This document shows positions 1-9,353 of a stretch of 60,855 nucleotides of DNA, piece by piece. Position numbers and translations under genes: made by a program. Origin of the DNA: JAFTYO01 sp045611785 (GTDB lineage Bacteria; Pseudomonadota; Alphaproteobacteria; RF32; CAG-239); NCBI GenBank assembly GCA_045611785.1, contig JAZKXV010000009.1, positions 1 to 60,855 on the forward strand, read 5' to 3'. The stretch's first letter is position 1; the number at the start of each line of letters is the position of its first letter. The notes beneath the pieces were generated by a model. That model was not told the origin of the DNA. It made no database searches and saw nothing but the letters and a program-made list of their open reading frames with translations.

Positions 1-2
1 TA

Positions 3-3000
3 CTTGTTATGAATGAAGTCGGGTATCAAAATATTTCAAAGTTGATGAAAATATTTTATTTGGATAATACTCAAAATGGAGATGAACCTCAACTTAAATA
101 TTCCGATTTAAAAAATTTCAATGAAGGACTGATTGCTCTTACAACCGGACCCGAAGGACCTGTGGGAAGACTTATTTTAGAAAACAGAAATCAGGAAGCG
201 AAAGAAGTATTAAAAAAATTGTTAGATATCTTTTCTGACAGGTTGTATGTTGAAATATCCAGAATAGGAACTCCTGAAGAAAAGAAAACTGAAAATACAT
301 TTATAGATTGGGCGTATGAATATAATATTCCGATTGTTGCAACAAATGAGGCTTTTTTCTTTGATACAGACATGTATGAGGCACACGATGCGTTGGTTTG
401 TGTTGCTCAAGGAGAATATGTGGCAAATGAGAATCGCAAAAAATATTCAGTAAATAACAGGCTCAAAACTCAAGAAGAAATGATTGAGTTGTTTAAAGAT
501 TTACCTGAGGCAGTGCAAAATACGGTTAATATTGCAAAAAGATGTAACTATCTTTCTAAAAAAGTTGATCCGTTACTGCCTGTTTTTGAGTGTCCTAACG
601 GTAAAACTCAAGACGAGTTTTTGGAAGAAGAGGCATATAAGGGATTAAACGAGCGCATGGAGAAACATGTTTATTTTGAAAACATGACTCTCGAGCAAAA
701 AGAAGAAATAGATAAAAAATATTACTCAAGATTAGATTATGAAATAAGTGTTATCAAAAGAATGGGGTTCCCCGGATACTTTTTAATTGTGTCAGATTTT
801 ATCAGATGGTCAAAAAATAATGGAGTTCCTGTTGGTCCGGGACGAGGTTCTGGTGCCGGATCTATTGTTGCGTGGTCTTTAAAGATTACTGAGCTTGATC
901 CAATAAAATTAGAGTTATTGTTTGAGAGGTTCTTAAACCCCGATCGTGTTAATATGCCAGATTTTGATGTGGACTTTTGTCAGGAAAATAGAGCGAAAAC
1001 CATTGAATATGTTCAAAATAAATATGGTTTTGAAAATGTTGCGCAAATTATCACATATGGTAAGTTGCAATCAAAAGCAGTTATCAGAGATGTGGCGCGT
1101 GTGTTACAGATGCCATATGCTCAAGCTGATAAAATATCTAAAATGATACCACCTCCGGTTCAGGGAAAAAATGTAACCCTAGCCCAAGCTTTAGAGCAAG
1201 TTCCGGAACTTGAACAATTACGATCAAGTGATCCTCAGGTAAATAAGTTGTTTGATATAGCAATGAAACTTGAAGGTTTGTATCGCCACTCAGGTGTACA
1301 TGCTGCCGGTGTTGTTATTGGAGATAGAGCTCTTGAAAAACTGGTTCCTTTATATAAAGATCCTAAGGCAGATATGCCTGTTACTCAATATGATATGAAG
1401 TATGTTGAAGAAACAGGTCTTATTAAGTTTGACTTCTTGGGTTTAAAAACTCTGACAGTTATAAAAAAAGCAGTAGATTGGATTAAAAAAATCCATGGTA
1501 TAGATTTAGATATAGACGCTGTGCCTTTAGATGATAAACAAACATATGAAATGATGCAAAAAGGTGAAACAACAGCCGTATTTCAATTTGAATCTGCGGG
1601 TATGAAAGATGTGCATAAACAAATAAAACCTGACAGATTTGAAGATTTGATAGCTATTGTTTCTTTGTATCGTCCCGGACCTATGGATAATATTCCGACA
1701 TATATTAAAAGAAAACACGGCGAAGAAGAAATTACATATTTACACCCTAGTTTAGCCCCTATTTTGGATGAAACCTATGGTATTATGGTATATCAAGAAC
1801 AAGTTATGAATATTGCTCGTTCTTTGGGCGGATATACTATGGGAGAGGCAGATAAACTCCGTAAAGTTATGGGAAAAAAACTCAGAGATGAAATTCCTAA
1901 GCAAAGAGAAAAATTTACTAAAGGGGCAATTGCAAACGGAATAGAAGAAGATGTTGCAAAAAGCATATTTGACCAAATGGAAAAGTTTGCATCATATGGT
2001 TTTAATAAATCGCATGCTGCAGCATATTCTTTGATATCTTATCAAACAGCATACCTTAAAGCTCATTATCCTGTAGAGTTTATGTGTGCTGTGATGGATT
2101 TGGATATAACAAACGTTGATAAACTTACATTCTTCACTTCAGAGTGTAAATCTGCAGGTATAGAAATTTTACCACCGGATATAAATCAATCAGAAGCTGA
2201 GTTTAAGGTTGAAGGTGATGGAAAAATTAGATACGCTTTAGGTGCTATCAAAGGTGTAAGCGCAGCAGCTATGGCCAGTATTGTAAAAGAACGTGAAAAA
2301 CACGGTAAATTTAAAGATATTTCAGACTTTTGTCATCGTATAGATTTTAAGGATATAAACCGAAAACAGCTTGAACAACTTATTAAGGCCGGCGCTTTTG
2401 ATAGTGTTGATAAAAACAGAGCAATGCTATTTAATAATATAGAAACGATTCTTAAAAATATATATTCGGCAACAGAGCTTAAGGTTAGTGAACAAACTTC
2501 ACTTTTTGGAGCACAAGAGCTTGTTGCAAAAATAAAATTGGCACAAATACCAGATTGGCCGCAGCTTGAAAGATTGCGCTATGAGGCTGCTGCAATAGGA
2601 TTTTATTTATCAGCACATCCTTTAGATATATATAAAGAAAGTGTTGTAAATTTAGGTGTTAAAAACTGTTCAGACATAATTTATAATGTTAAATCTGGAG
2701 ATAATATAAAGGCAAATATTGCGGTTTGTGTTGAAAGTTATCAGAAAAAAGTAAGTAAAAACGGTAATAAATATGCTTTTGTCGGTTTGTCTGATGCAAC
2801 AGCGTCTTTTGAAGCGTTCTTGTTCTCAGACGGAATATCTAAATATGAAAGCATAATAGAAGAACAAGTTCCTATTATGGTTAAAATAACTGTAGATAAA
2901 CAAAATGACGATTCTTCGCCTCGAATAATGATTAATTCTATAAAAAAACTTGATGAAGCAATAGCAGAACAGGCAAAAGGATTAATTATTACTTTAAGTG

Positions 3001-3194
3001 ATGTGTCTGCAATTGTAGAGTTGAAAGATATATTGAAAAGCGATAAACGAGGAACAAATAAAATATATATTATTCCTGAATTAAAAGATTGGGATGTTAG
3101 AATAGAATTATTAGACGGATATGCTTTTAGCGATACTGATATCTTAAGTAAGATAAGAGCTATTTCCGGGGTCGTATCAGTTAAGGAGATATAA
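3..3194 (+). CDS. dnaE: DNA polymerase III alpha subunit, 5' end cut by window
   Basis: Replicative DNA polymerase catalytic subunit. The frame is open to the window edge (Leu-Val before the first Met), and the first visible residues correspond to the middle of the PHP domain, so roughly the first 90 residues are missing. Visible in order, numbered from the ATG at 9: PHP remainder (to about residue 200), the GPGRGSGAGS loop (about 275-285), the catalytic PDFDVDF motif (about 317-323), a second conserved acidic site KFDFLGLKTL (about 473), fingers with YGFNKSHAAAYS (about 665), then HhH and OB-type regions to the C terminus. Together with the missing part the length fits the 1150-1180 residues usual for DnaE1. 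The stop is one base before the next ATG, so the membrane gene downstream is probably cotranscribed. Confidence 0.97.
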   Translation, partial: LVMNEVGYQNISKLMKIFYLDNTQNGDEPQLKYSDLKNFNEGLIALTTGPEGPVGRLILENRNQEAKEVLKKLLDIFSDRLYVEISRIGTPEEKKTENTFIDWAYEYNIPIVATNEAFFFDTDMYEAHDALVCVAQGEYVANENRKKYSVNNRLKTQEEMIELFKDLPEAVQNTVNIAKRCNYLSKKVDPLLPVFECPNGKTQDEFLEEEAYKGLNERMEKHVYFENMTLEQKEEIDKKYYSRLDYEISVIKRMGFPGYFLIVSDFIRWSKNNGVPVGPGRGSGAGSIVAWSLKITELDPIKLELLFERFLNPDRVNMPDFDVDFCQENRAKTIEYVQNKYGFENVAQIITYGKLQSKAVIRDVARVLQMPYAQADKISKMIPPPVQGKNVTLAQALEQVPELEQLRSSDPQVNKLFDIAMKLEGLYRHSGVHAAGVVIGDRALEKLVPLYKDPKADMPVTQYDMKYVEETGLIKFDFLGLKTLTVIKKAVDWIKKIHGIDLDIDAVPLDDKQTYEMMQKGETTAVFQFESAGMKDVHKQIKPDRFEDLIAIVSLYRPGPMDNIPTYIKRKHGEEEITYLHPSLAPILDETYGIMVYQEQVMNIARSLGGYTMGEADKLRKVMGKKLRDEIPKQREKFTKGAIANGIEEDVAKSIFDQMEKFASYGFNKSHAAAYSLISYQTAYLKAHYPVEFMCAVMDLDITNVDKLTFFTSECKSAGIEILPPDINQSEAEFKVEGDGKIRYALGAIKGVSAAAMASIVKEREKHGKFKDISDFCHRIDFKDINRKQLEQLIKAGAFDSVDKNRAMLFNNIETILKNIYSATELKVSEQTSLFGAQELVAKIKLAQIPDWPQLERLRYEAAAIGFYLSAHPLDIYKESVVNLGVKNCSDIIYNVKSGDNIKANIAVCVESYQKKVSKNGNKYAFVGLSDATASFEAFLFSDGISKYESIIEEQVPIMVKITVDKQNDDSSPRIMINSIKKLDEAIAEQAKGLIITLSDVSAIVELKDILKSDKRGTNKIYIIPELKDWDVRIELLDGYAFSDTDILSKIRAISGVVSVKEI

Positions 3195-3195
3195 T

Positions 3196-3996
3196 ATGAA
3201 CGATAACGAAAAAGAGATAAAATATTCTGTTATAAAAGCTTTTATGAAGCCTTTTTGGATAATTTCTGACAATTTAAAAGATTTTTATACTCAAGGAAGT
3301 ATTTTTTCTTTGTTTGTAGTGGTAATTTCATACTTGTTAGGTCAAAAGTATATATGCTTTTTTAATGAAAATATGGCGCAAAATATGTATTGTCCTAAGC
3401 TTTCATATTTATATTTTCCATATCTATTAATTAAGTTGTTTGCAATAGCTATTTGCATAAACGTGTGGTATGATAAAGTATTTAAAAAAGAACAGATTAA
3501 CGAAGAATATTTTAAGAAAAACTGGAAGAAAAATATAAAAACATTTGCTATATTTATGTTGTTTATGTTGCTTAATCTTCTACCTATTGTTTCAGGTTTA
3601 ATTCTTTTTTTCAGAAAGCCTAATCCGATTTGGCAAATTGAGTTGCTCTTCTTTACGGTTGTTTCTGTAGGATTTTTAGCACCATTTGTTTTGATGAGAT
3701 TTTATAGTTATTTTGCAAGCTTTTTTAATGGCAATTCGCAAAATATAATTAAAAAGATATGGCAAAAAACCCAAGGTTATAATACGAAAATATCTTTTAC
3801 ATGCATTTTTGTATTTTTAATAGATTTAATATTAATTTTAACTGCAAGAGGAATTTTTGCTAAAACAGTATCTTTTCCGGCAGAAATATATAATATGCTT
3901 GCTGAGTTTGTTATGGCTTTTGTTACTTATACAATAGTTATACTTTTTGTAAATTTTATGGAAGTGCAAAAGCAAATCTTTTTAGATAACAAATAA
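3196..3996 (+). CDS. Multi-pass membrane protein, unknown function
   Basis: 266 residues with about six hydrophobic segments (roughly 35-55, 75-95, 115-140, 150-175, 200-220, 235-258) and a basic loop around 100-115. I do not recognise a family; the pattern (hydrophilic N terminus, paired helices, KKIW loop) is that of an integral inner-membrane protein. The ATG lies one base after the dnaE stop and its ribosome-binding site (AAGGAGAT) is inside the dnaE 3' end, so it is translationally coupled to dnaE. A hairpin terminator follows at 4019. Real gene by codon structure and coupling; function open. Confidence 0.8.
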   Translation: MNDNEKEIKYSVIKAFMKPFWIISDNLKDFYTQGSIFSLFVVVISYLLGQKYICFFNENMAQNMYCPKLSYLYFPYLLIKLFAIAICINVWYDKVFKKEQINEEYFKKNWKKNIKTFAIFMLFMLLNLLPIVSGLILFFRKPNPIWQIELLFFTVVSVGFLAPFVLMRFYSYFASFFNGNSQNIIKKIWQKTQGYNTKISFTCIFVFLIDLILILTARGIFAKTVSFPAEIYNMLAEFVMAFVTYTIVILFVNFMEVQKQIFLDNK

Positions 3997-4018
3997 TTTT
4001 ATTTCTATCCTTTATTAA

Positions 4019-4050
4019 TACCCTCGCATAAAATTGCGAGGGTATTTTAA
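4019..4050 (+). terminator. Rho-independent terminator after dnaE and the membrane gene
   Basis: Inverted repeat TACCCTCGCA / TGCGAGGGTA with a 6-base loop, followed by TTTTAATATAAT. The U-run is short, so termination may be partial. Confidence 0.75.
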
Positions 4051-4063
4051 TATAATAAAAAAC

Positions 4064-4106
4064 TTGACACACCTTAAACATTAGTATACATTCGCGAAGG
4101 TATGTA
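4064..4106 (+). promoter_or_regulatory. Efflux operon promoter overlapped by AcrR-like operator
   Basis: A consensus -35 TTGACA (4064-4069) is followed at 15-17 bp by TATACA/TACATT. Over the -10 lies an imperfect palindrome at 4083-4106 (left half ATACATTCG, right half CGAAGGTATGTA). It matches the known 24-bp E. coli AcrR operator (TACATACATTTG, then TGAATGTATGTA) at 18 of 24 positions by direct alignment. The TetR gene starts 20 bp downstream, so autorepression of the whole tetR-acrA-acrB unit is the simple reading. Confidence 0.7.
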
Positions 4107-4125
4107 TTTGAAAGAGGTTTTTTAA

Positions 4126-4758
4126 ATGAGAAAAACTAAAGAAGAAGCTCAAGAAACAAGAGCAGCGATATTGCAATCGGCGCTTGATACTTTTTATGAA
4201 AAAGGTTATTCTAAAACAACCTTTGATGAAATTGCAAAACGCATAGGCTATACTAAAGGTGCTATTTATTGGCATTTTCGTAATAAGCCTGATTTGGTTG
4301 CTGCTTTAATTAATGATTATATTGAAAATAAGACAAAATATATTCAATCAAAATTACCTAAAATAGAATCTATTGATGATATATTAACATATTATGTGTA
4401 TACATCCGAATTTATAAACAGCTCTGAGAATAATCGTAAATTAGCATTTTTTATGCGTTGTCAGATGGAATGGTCAGAGGCGTTGATTACAAAAGTAAAA
4501 ATTGAGGTTGATACAAATAAGCAAAATATGCTTAATAAAATCAAAGATGCATTGACATTTTTGCAAAAAAACGGAAATTTAAGCGATGATGTCAATATTG
4601 AACAGTTGACATACACGATAACTGGTGTATGGACGGGACTTTTAGGTGATTATTTATCTCATTCATGCCCGTTTGATTTAAAGGTTATGATAAAAGAAAG
4701 TTTAGGTTTAATTTTTAAAGGTTTAACTAAAGAAAGGGTTCAAAATGCAAGTAAGTAA
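4126..4758 (+). CDS. TetR/AcrR-family repressor of the adjacent RND pump
   Basis: 210 residues. The N-terminal TetR helix-turn-helix spans about residues 12-58 (ETRAAILQSALDTFYEKGY, then TTFDEIAKRIGYTKGAIYWHF, the family signature). The C-terminal helical ligand-binding domain resembles AcrR/TtgR in size. It is the first gene of a three-gene operon and its last 14 bases overlap the membrane-fusion gene. An AcrR-like operator overlaps its own promoter. Inferred role: ligand-relieved repressor of the efflux operon; the inducer cannot be told from sequence. Confidence 0.92.
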   Translation: MRKTKEEAQETRAAILQSALDTFYEKGYSKTTFDEIAKRIGYTKGAIYWHFRNKPDLVAALINDYIENKTKYIQSKLPKIESIDDILTYYVYTSEFINSSENNRKLAFFMRCQMEWSEALITKVKIEVDTNKQNMLNKIKDALTFLQKNGNLSDDVNIEQLTYTITGVWTGLLGDYLSHSCPFDLKVMIKESLGLIFKGLTKERVQNASK

Positions 4759-5899
4759 ACCTAGTAAAAGAGCTATAGTAAAAAATGTTGTATTTGTTTT
4801 AGTGTGCATATCACTGGGTTGGTATTTAAAAAGTAAAACAGTTGCTCAGCCTGCTGCGGGTATGATGGGTGCTCAAACACCATATGTTTTAGTTCAGGAA
4901 ATAAAAGCAAAAGATACAACAAAAGTAAATAGCCAAATTGCTCACGTAGAAGCTATAAATTCTGTTAATTTGGTTCCAAAGGTTAATGGAACTATTAAAG
5001 AAGTTTTATTTGAGGAAGGCGGTTTTGTTGAAGAGGGTACTTTATTATTTGTTATTAACCCGGATAGTTATAAAGCAACGGTTGAGCTTAAAGAGGCTGA
5101 GTTAGCGCATGCAGAAGCTGTGCTAAAAGAAGCAGAAAAGAACTATAATCGTCAAGTAAAATTAAGTAAACAAAATATTGCATCAAAAGCTACATTTGAT
5201 TCTGCAGAAAGTGCTTACTTACAAGCAAAAGCTGGTGTGAAAATGGCAAAAGCTTCATTAACATTAGCTCAAGATGATTTAGAGGATACAAATGTTACAG
5301 CTCCAATTTCTGGTTATATTGGAAAAGCTTTAGTTACAAAAGGAAACTATGTTGTAAAATCTTCACAAACATTAGCTCGTATTGTTCAAGTTAGTCCTGT
5401 TCGTGTTTCTTTTTCATTAACCGATAAAGAATTTTTAACATTGAAACAAAAGTATGGAGAAAATAAAGATATAAAATTAAAGGCTCGTGTAATTTTGCCT
5501 GATGGAAATGTTTTAACAGAAGAATTTAATTCTTTATTTGCAAATAACGAAATAAGTTCAGATACAGCAACTGTTTCTATTTATACAGATTTAGCTAATA
5601 AAGAAGAAAAGTTAACACCAGGAAACTATGTTAAAATAGCTTTGTTAGATGATAAACCTAATTTAAACGTTATAATTCCACAAGCATCTCTTGCTCAAGA
5701 TGAACATGGTTTTTATACATTTGTTGTAAATGATGAAAATGTAGTTGAAGAGCGTCGTTTAGAATTAGGTGAAGTTATTGATTCATACCAAGTTGTTAAA
5801 AGTGGTTTAAAAGCCGGAGAAAAAGTAATTATTCAAGGCTTACAAAAAGTCAGAAACGGTATTAGTGTTAAGGCCGGTTTGGTAGAATCTGCAAAATAA
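4745..5899 (+). CDS. RND efflux periplasmic adaptor (AcrA/MexA type)
   Basis: 384 residues. An N-terminal membrane anchor (about 10-27) has no lipobox Cys. It is followed by a lipoyl/barrel-sandwich half (VNSVNLVPKVNGTIKEVLFEEG), an alpha-hairpin with coiled-coil heptads (about 105-170), the second lipoyl half (VTAPISGYIGKALVTKGNYV), and beta-barrel and membrane-proximal domains. This is the standard order of the HlyD/AcrA membrane-fusion family at the usual length. It links the inner-membrane pump to an outer-membrane channel. No tolC-type gene is adjacent, so the channel must be encoded elsewhere. Confidence 0.93.
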   Translation: MQVSKPSKRAIVKNVVFVLVCISLGWYLKSKTVAQPAAGMMGAQTPYVLVQEIKAKDTTKVNSQIAHVEAINSVNLVPKVNGTIKEVLFEEGGFVEEGTLLFVINPDSYKATVELKEAELAHAEAVLKEAEKNYNRQVKLSKQNIASKATFDSAESAYLQAKAGVKMAKASLTLAQDDLEDTNVTAPISGYIGKALVTKGNYVVKSSQTLARIVQVSPVRVSFSLTDKEFLTLKQKYGENKDIKLKARVILPDGNVLTEEFNSLFANNEISSDTATVSIYTDLANKEEKLTPGNYVKIALLDDKPNLNVIIPQASLAQDEHGFYTFVVNDENVVEERRLELGEVIDSYQVVKSGLKAGEKVIIQGLQKVRNGISVKAGLVESAK

Positions 5900-5919
5900 T
5901 CTAAAAGGAATAGAACCAA

Positions 5920-8900
5920 ATGTTTTCAAAGATTTTTATTGAAAGACCTCGTTTTGCGATAGTAATTGCTATCGTAATGACCATTGCTGGTGTGATTTCA
6001 TTGTTCTCATTACCAATTGCGTTATACCCACAAATTACTCCACCAGAAATTAATATTTCAGCATCATATACAGGCGCCAGCGCTGAAGTTGTGGCAAATA
6101 GCATAGGTATTCCTATTGAACAAGAAGTTAATGGCGTTGAGGATATGCTTTATATGTCATCTACATCATCTAACTCTGGCTCATATAGCTTATCTGTTAG
6201 CTTTGAAGTAGGAACAGACCCTGACATGGCTCAAGTTAAAGTTCAAAACCGTGTCCAACAGGCGATGAGTAAACTTCCTACCGAAGTTCAACAAAATGGT
6301 ATCAGAGTTAAACGTCGTTCATCAGATATTTTGGGTTTTGTTAGTGTTAGATCTCCTAATGGAACTTATGATACACAATTTTTAAGTAACTATGTTGAAA
6401 ACAATATTAAAAACAGTTTAAGCCGTGTATATGGTGTAGGTGAAGTTAGCGTTCATGCTTCGCCATTGAGTATGCGTGTTTGGCTTGATGCAGATAAAAT
6501 TACTGCGCTTAATATACCAATTTCAACAGTTAGAGCTGCCATTCAAAGTCAAAACTATCAACCATCATTAGGTTCTGTTGGAGCAATGCCAGGAGATGGT
6601 GGACAACAAATGGTATATTCATTACAAACAAAAGGTCGTTTAAATGAAGTAAAAGATTTTGAAAATATAATTATTCGTACAGAACAAAATGGTGGTTTAG
6701 TTCGCTTAAAAGATATTGCAAAAGTAGAAATTGGTTCTGAAAGATATATGTTTAAATCAGAAGTTGATGGTGCACCATCTGTTGCTATGTCAATTAATAC
6801 TTTATCTGGAGCTAATGCAATTCAAGCTATGAAAGCATTACGTGCAGAGTTAGACCGTTTATCTCAATTTTATCCTGAAGATTTTGTAGTGGAAATCTTT
6901 TTTGATGCAACAGATTATATTAAAGCATCTATTGAAGAAGTTGTAATAACACTCATTCTAACTTTTGCTTTAGTTGTACTTGTGTGCTACATCTTTTTAC
7001 AAGATTGGCGCTCAACATTAGTTCCTTCAATTGCTATTCCTGTATCATTATTTGCAACATTTGCTGTAATGCTTGCTTTAGGTTATAGTTTAAATATCTT
7101 AACTTTGTTTGGTTTAGTGCTTGCAATCGGTTTGGTGGTTGATGATGCTATTGTTGTGGTTGAACGTGTTTTAACTTTAATGGAACAAGAAAAACTTTCT
7201 CCGAAAGAAGCGTCTATTAAAGCTATGGAACAAGTATCTGGAGCTGTTGTAGCAACAACATTAGTATTATTGGCTATCTTTGTACCAATTGCATTTTTAG
7301 GTGGTATTACTGGAAAAATTTATCAGCAATTTGCTATTTCAATTTCTTTTGCTGTAGTATTTTCATCTGTTAATGCTCTTACATTATCGCCAGCATTATG
7401 TGCTACCATACTTAGACCATTACAACCTGTAACAAAAGGTCCTTTGTTGTGGTTTAACAAAATATTAGATAGATGTAGAAATCGTTATTTAGCTGTTGTT
7501 GGTTATATTGCTAGAAAAGTTAGTGTAATTGCTCTTATTTTAGGTTTGTTAGTGTTCTTTAATTTGGTATTCTTAAAAATGAGCAATACTTCATTTATTC
7601 CAGCTGAAGACCAAGGTGTTATTTTAACAAATATTCAACTACCAGAAGGTGCTAGTCGAACAAGAACTGAAAAAGTTATCCAACAAATTATTCCTCTTAT
7701 CAAAGAAGAAGAAGGAGTAAAATCTGTAATGGATATTATAGGTTTTAGTATGCTTTCTGGACAAGGTGAAAACGTTGGTTTTGCTGTTACAAATTTAAAA
7801 CCTTGGAACGAGAGAACTCAAGATGCTGATTATTCTACAAATATATTAAATCGTATAAAAGCAAAACTTGAACAAATACCAAATGCTTCAATAAACTTGT
7901 TTGAGTTTCCTGCAATTCCAGGTCTTGGTTCAACAGGTGGTATGGATTTTCGTTTACAAGCATTAGATGATACTGATCCTAAAAAGTTAGAGGCAACACT
8001 TCAGAGCTTTTTGGGTAAAGTAAATGCATTGCCTGAGGTTATGTATGCGTTTTCAACATACAACGCTCAAACACCTCATGCTTACATTGAAATAAATAAA
8101 GATAAAGCTGAAATTATGGATGTATCAGTATCTAGTATATATTCTGTTTTACAAAATTATCTTGGAGCAGGATACGTTAACGATATTAATATTGGAACTC
8201 AAGTTAATAAAGTTATGATTCAGGCCGATTGGGAACATAGAAAAGATATTGATAGTATAAATAAATTATATGTTCAAAGCGCAAGTGGAAAAATGGTACC
8301 ATTAGGAAGCTTGGTGGATATAAAAATTATTCAAGCTCCTCGTAGTTTAGATCGTTATAATCAATATCCAAGTGCAACCATAACAGCTATGGCGAATCCA
8401 GCAGTTAGTAGTGGACAAGCGATGGCTGCAATGGAAAAATTAGCTCAAGAAAGTTTGCCTTCAGGATATAGCTATGATTGGTCTGGTATGAGTTTGCAAG
8501 AAAAGAAAAATAGTGGGCAAGTAGGTTTACTTATTGCATTGGCTATATTGTTTGGTTATTTATTCTTGGTTGCTCAATACGAAAGCTGGATGTTACCTGT
8601 TTCGGTTTTAACATCTGTAACCGTTGCTATGCTTGGAGCTTTTGCTGGAATGTTTGTATGCTCAATGTCTTTAAGTATATATGCTCAATTAGGTTTAATT
8701 TTGCTTGTGGGCTTATCTGCTAAAAATGCAATCTTAATTGTAGAATTTGCTCGTGATGAAAGAGCAAAAGGGTCTAGCATTGAAAAAGCTGCGCTTGTTG
8801 GTACAAAAGAACGTTTTAGAGCTGTATTAATGACTGCGTTTACATTCATTTTGGGTGTGTATCCACTTATTGTTGCAACAGGAGCAGGAGCGGGAAGCCG

Positions 8901-9021
8901 TGTGGCAATTGGTGTTCCAGTATTTTATGGAATGTTAATTGGTACAGCAGCAGGTTTGGTTGTAATTCCTCTCTTATACGTATTAGTGCAAACAATAGCC
9001 GAAAGATTCAGTAAAAAATAG
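5920..9021 (+). CDS. RND multidrug efflux permease (AcrB/MexB, HAE1 family)
   Basis: 1033 residues, the normal size of HAE1 pumps. It has the N-terminal MFSKIFIERPRFAIVIAIV signature and two six-helix blocks, each preceded by a large periplasmic loop. Key proton-relay residues are present: Asp408-Asp409 in TM4 (GLVVDDAIVVVE) and Lys935 in TM10 (LSAKNAILIVEFARDE). Downstream come the family motifs GMLIGTAAGLVVIPLLYVLVQ. Proton-driven export of amphiphilic compounds from the inner leaflet and periplasm is the family role; the substrate range is unknown. It is the last gene of the operon and a strong terminator follows 20 bp after the stop. Confidence 0.95.
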   Translation: MFSKIFIERPRFAIVIAIVMTIAGVISLFSLPIALYPQITPPEINISASYTGASAEVVANSIGIPIEQEVNGVEDMLYMSSTSSNSGSYSLSVSFEVGTDPDMAQVKVQNRVQQAMSKLPTEVQQNGIRVKRRSSDILGFVSVRSPNGTYDTQFLSNYVENNIKNSLSRVYGVGEVSVHASPLSMRVWLDADKITALNIPISTVRAAIQSQNYQPSLGSVGAMPGDGGQQMVYSLQTKGRLNEVKDFENIIIRTEQNGGLVRLKDIAKVEIGSERYMFKSEVDGAPSVAMSINTLSGANAIQAMKALRAELDRLSQFYPEDFVVEIFFDATDYIKASIEEVVITLILTFALVVLVCYIFLQDWRSTLVPSIAIPVSLFATFAVMLALGYSLNILTLFGLVLAIGLVVDDAIVVVERVLTLMEQEKLSPKEASIKAMEQVSGAVVATTLVLLAIFVPIAFLGGITGKIYQQFAISISFAVVFSSVNALTLSPALCATILRPLQPVTKGPLLWFNKILDRCRNRYLAVVGYIARKVSVIALILGLLVFFNLVFLKMSNTSFIPAEDQGVILTNIQLPEGASRTRTEKVIQQIIPLIKEEEGVKSVMDIIGFSMLSGQGENVGFAVTNLKPWNERTQDADYSTNILNRIKAKLEQIPNASINLFEFPAIPGLGSTGGMDFRLQALDDTDPKKLEATLQSFLGKVNALPEVMYAFSTYNAQTPHAYIEINKDKAEIMDVSVSSIYSVLQNYLGAGYVNDINIGTQVNKVMIQADWEHRKDIDSINKLYVQSASGKMVPLGSLVDIKIIQAPRSLDRYNQYPSATITAMANPAVSSGQAMAAMEKLAQESLPSGYSYDWSGMSLQEKKNSGQVGLLIALAILFGYLFLVAQYESWMLPVSVLTSVTVAMLGAFAGMFVCSMSLSIYAQLGLILLVGLSAKNAILIVEFARDERAKGSSIEKAALVGTKERFRAVLMTAFTFILGVYPLIVATGAGAGSRVAIGVPVFYGMLIGTAAGLVVIPLLYVLVQTIAERFSKK

Positions 9022-9041
9022 GCATTGAAACAAAATAAATA

Positions 9042-9072
9042 AAAAACGGAAATTTTATAATTTCCGTTTTTT
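9042..9072 (+). terminator. Terminator of the efflux operon
   Basis: Long stem AAAAACGGAAATT / AATTTCCGTTTTT with a 4-base loop and terminal T-run. Confidence 0.88.
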
Positions 9073-9282
9073 ATTTGTTTTTTAAATTATATAGAATTTT
9101 AAAATGATAAATTATCATTCAGAGCATAAAAAGACATTTTAAGTATTATCACTATATTAGTGAGAATAATAACTATGTATCTAGTAATTACAATTATTTA
9201 AAATATGATAAATTGTTATATTAGCAAATACGTAAATGACGTGTATGAGATACTGAACTAGTTCCAATATTCCCTTGGAAAT
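9073..9282. other. Intergenic gap without a gene
   Basis: Convergent intergenic space between the efflux operon and pssA, very AT-rich. Small inverted repeats are visible (a near-palindrome around 9102-9118, and TTCCAA/TTGGAA near 9262-9280). No convincing open frame. A small RNA ending at the 9283 hairpin is possible but unsupported. Confidence 0.5.
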
Positions 9283-9316
9283 AAAAAAAACTGCCGAGGT
9301 TTCGACAGTTTTTTAT
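9283..9316 (-). terminator. Bidirectional terminator after pssA
   Basis: AAAAAACTG / CAGTTTTTT outer stem with an inner CGA/TCG pair. There is an A-run on the left and a T-run on the right, so it can act in both directions. It lies 38 bp past the pssA stop. Confidence 0.8.
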
Positions 9317-9353
9317 TTATATACATACCTATGATGTAAAAAAGAACTTAATT

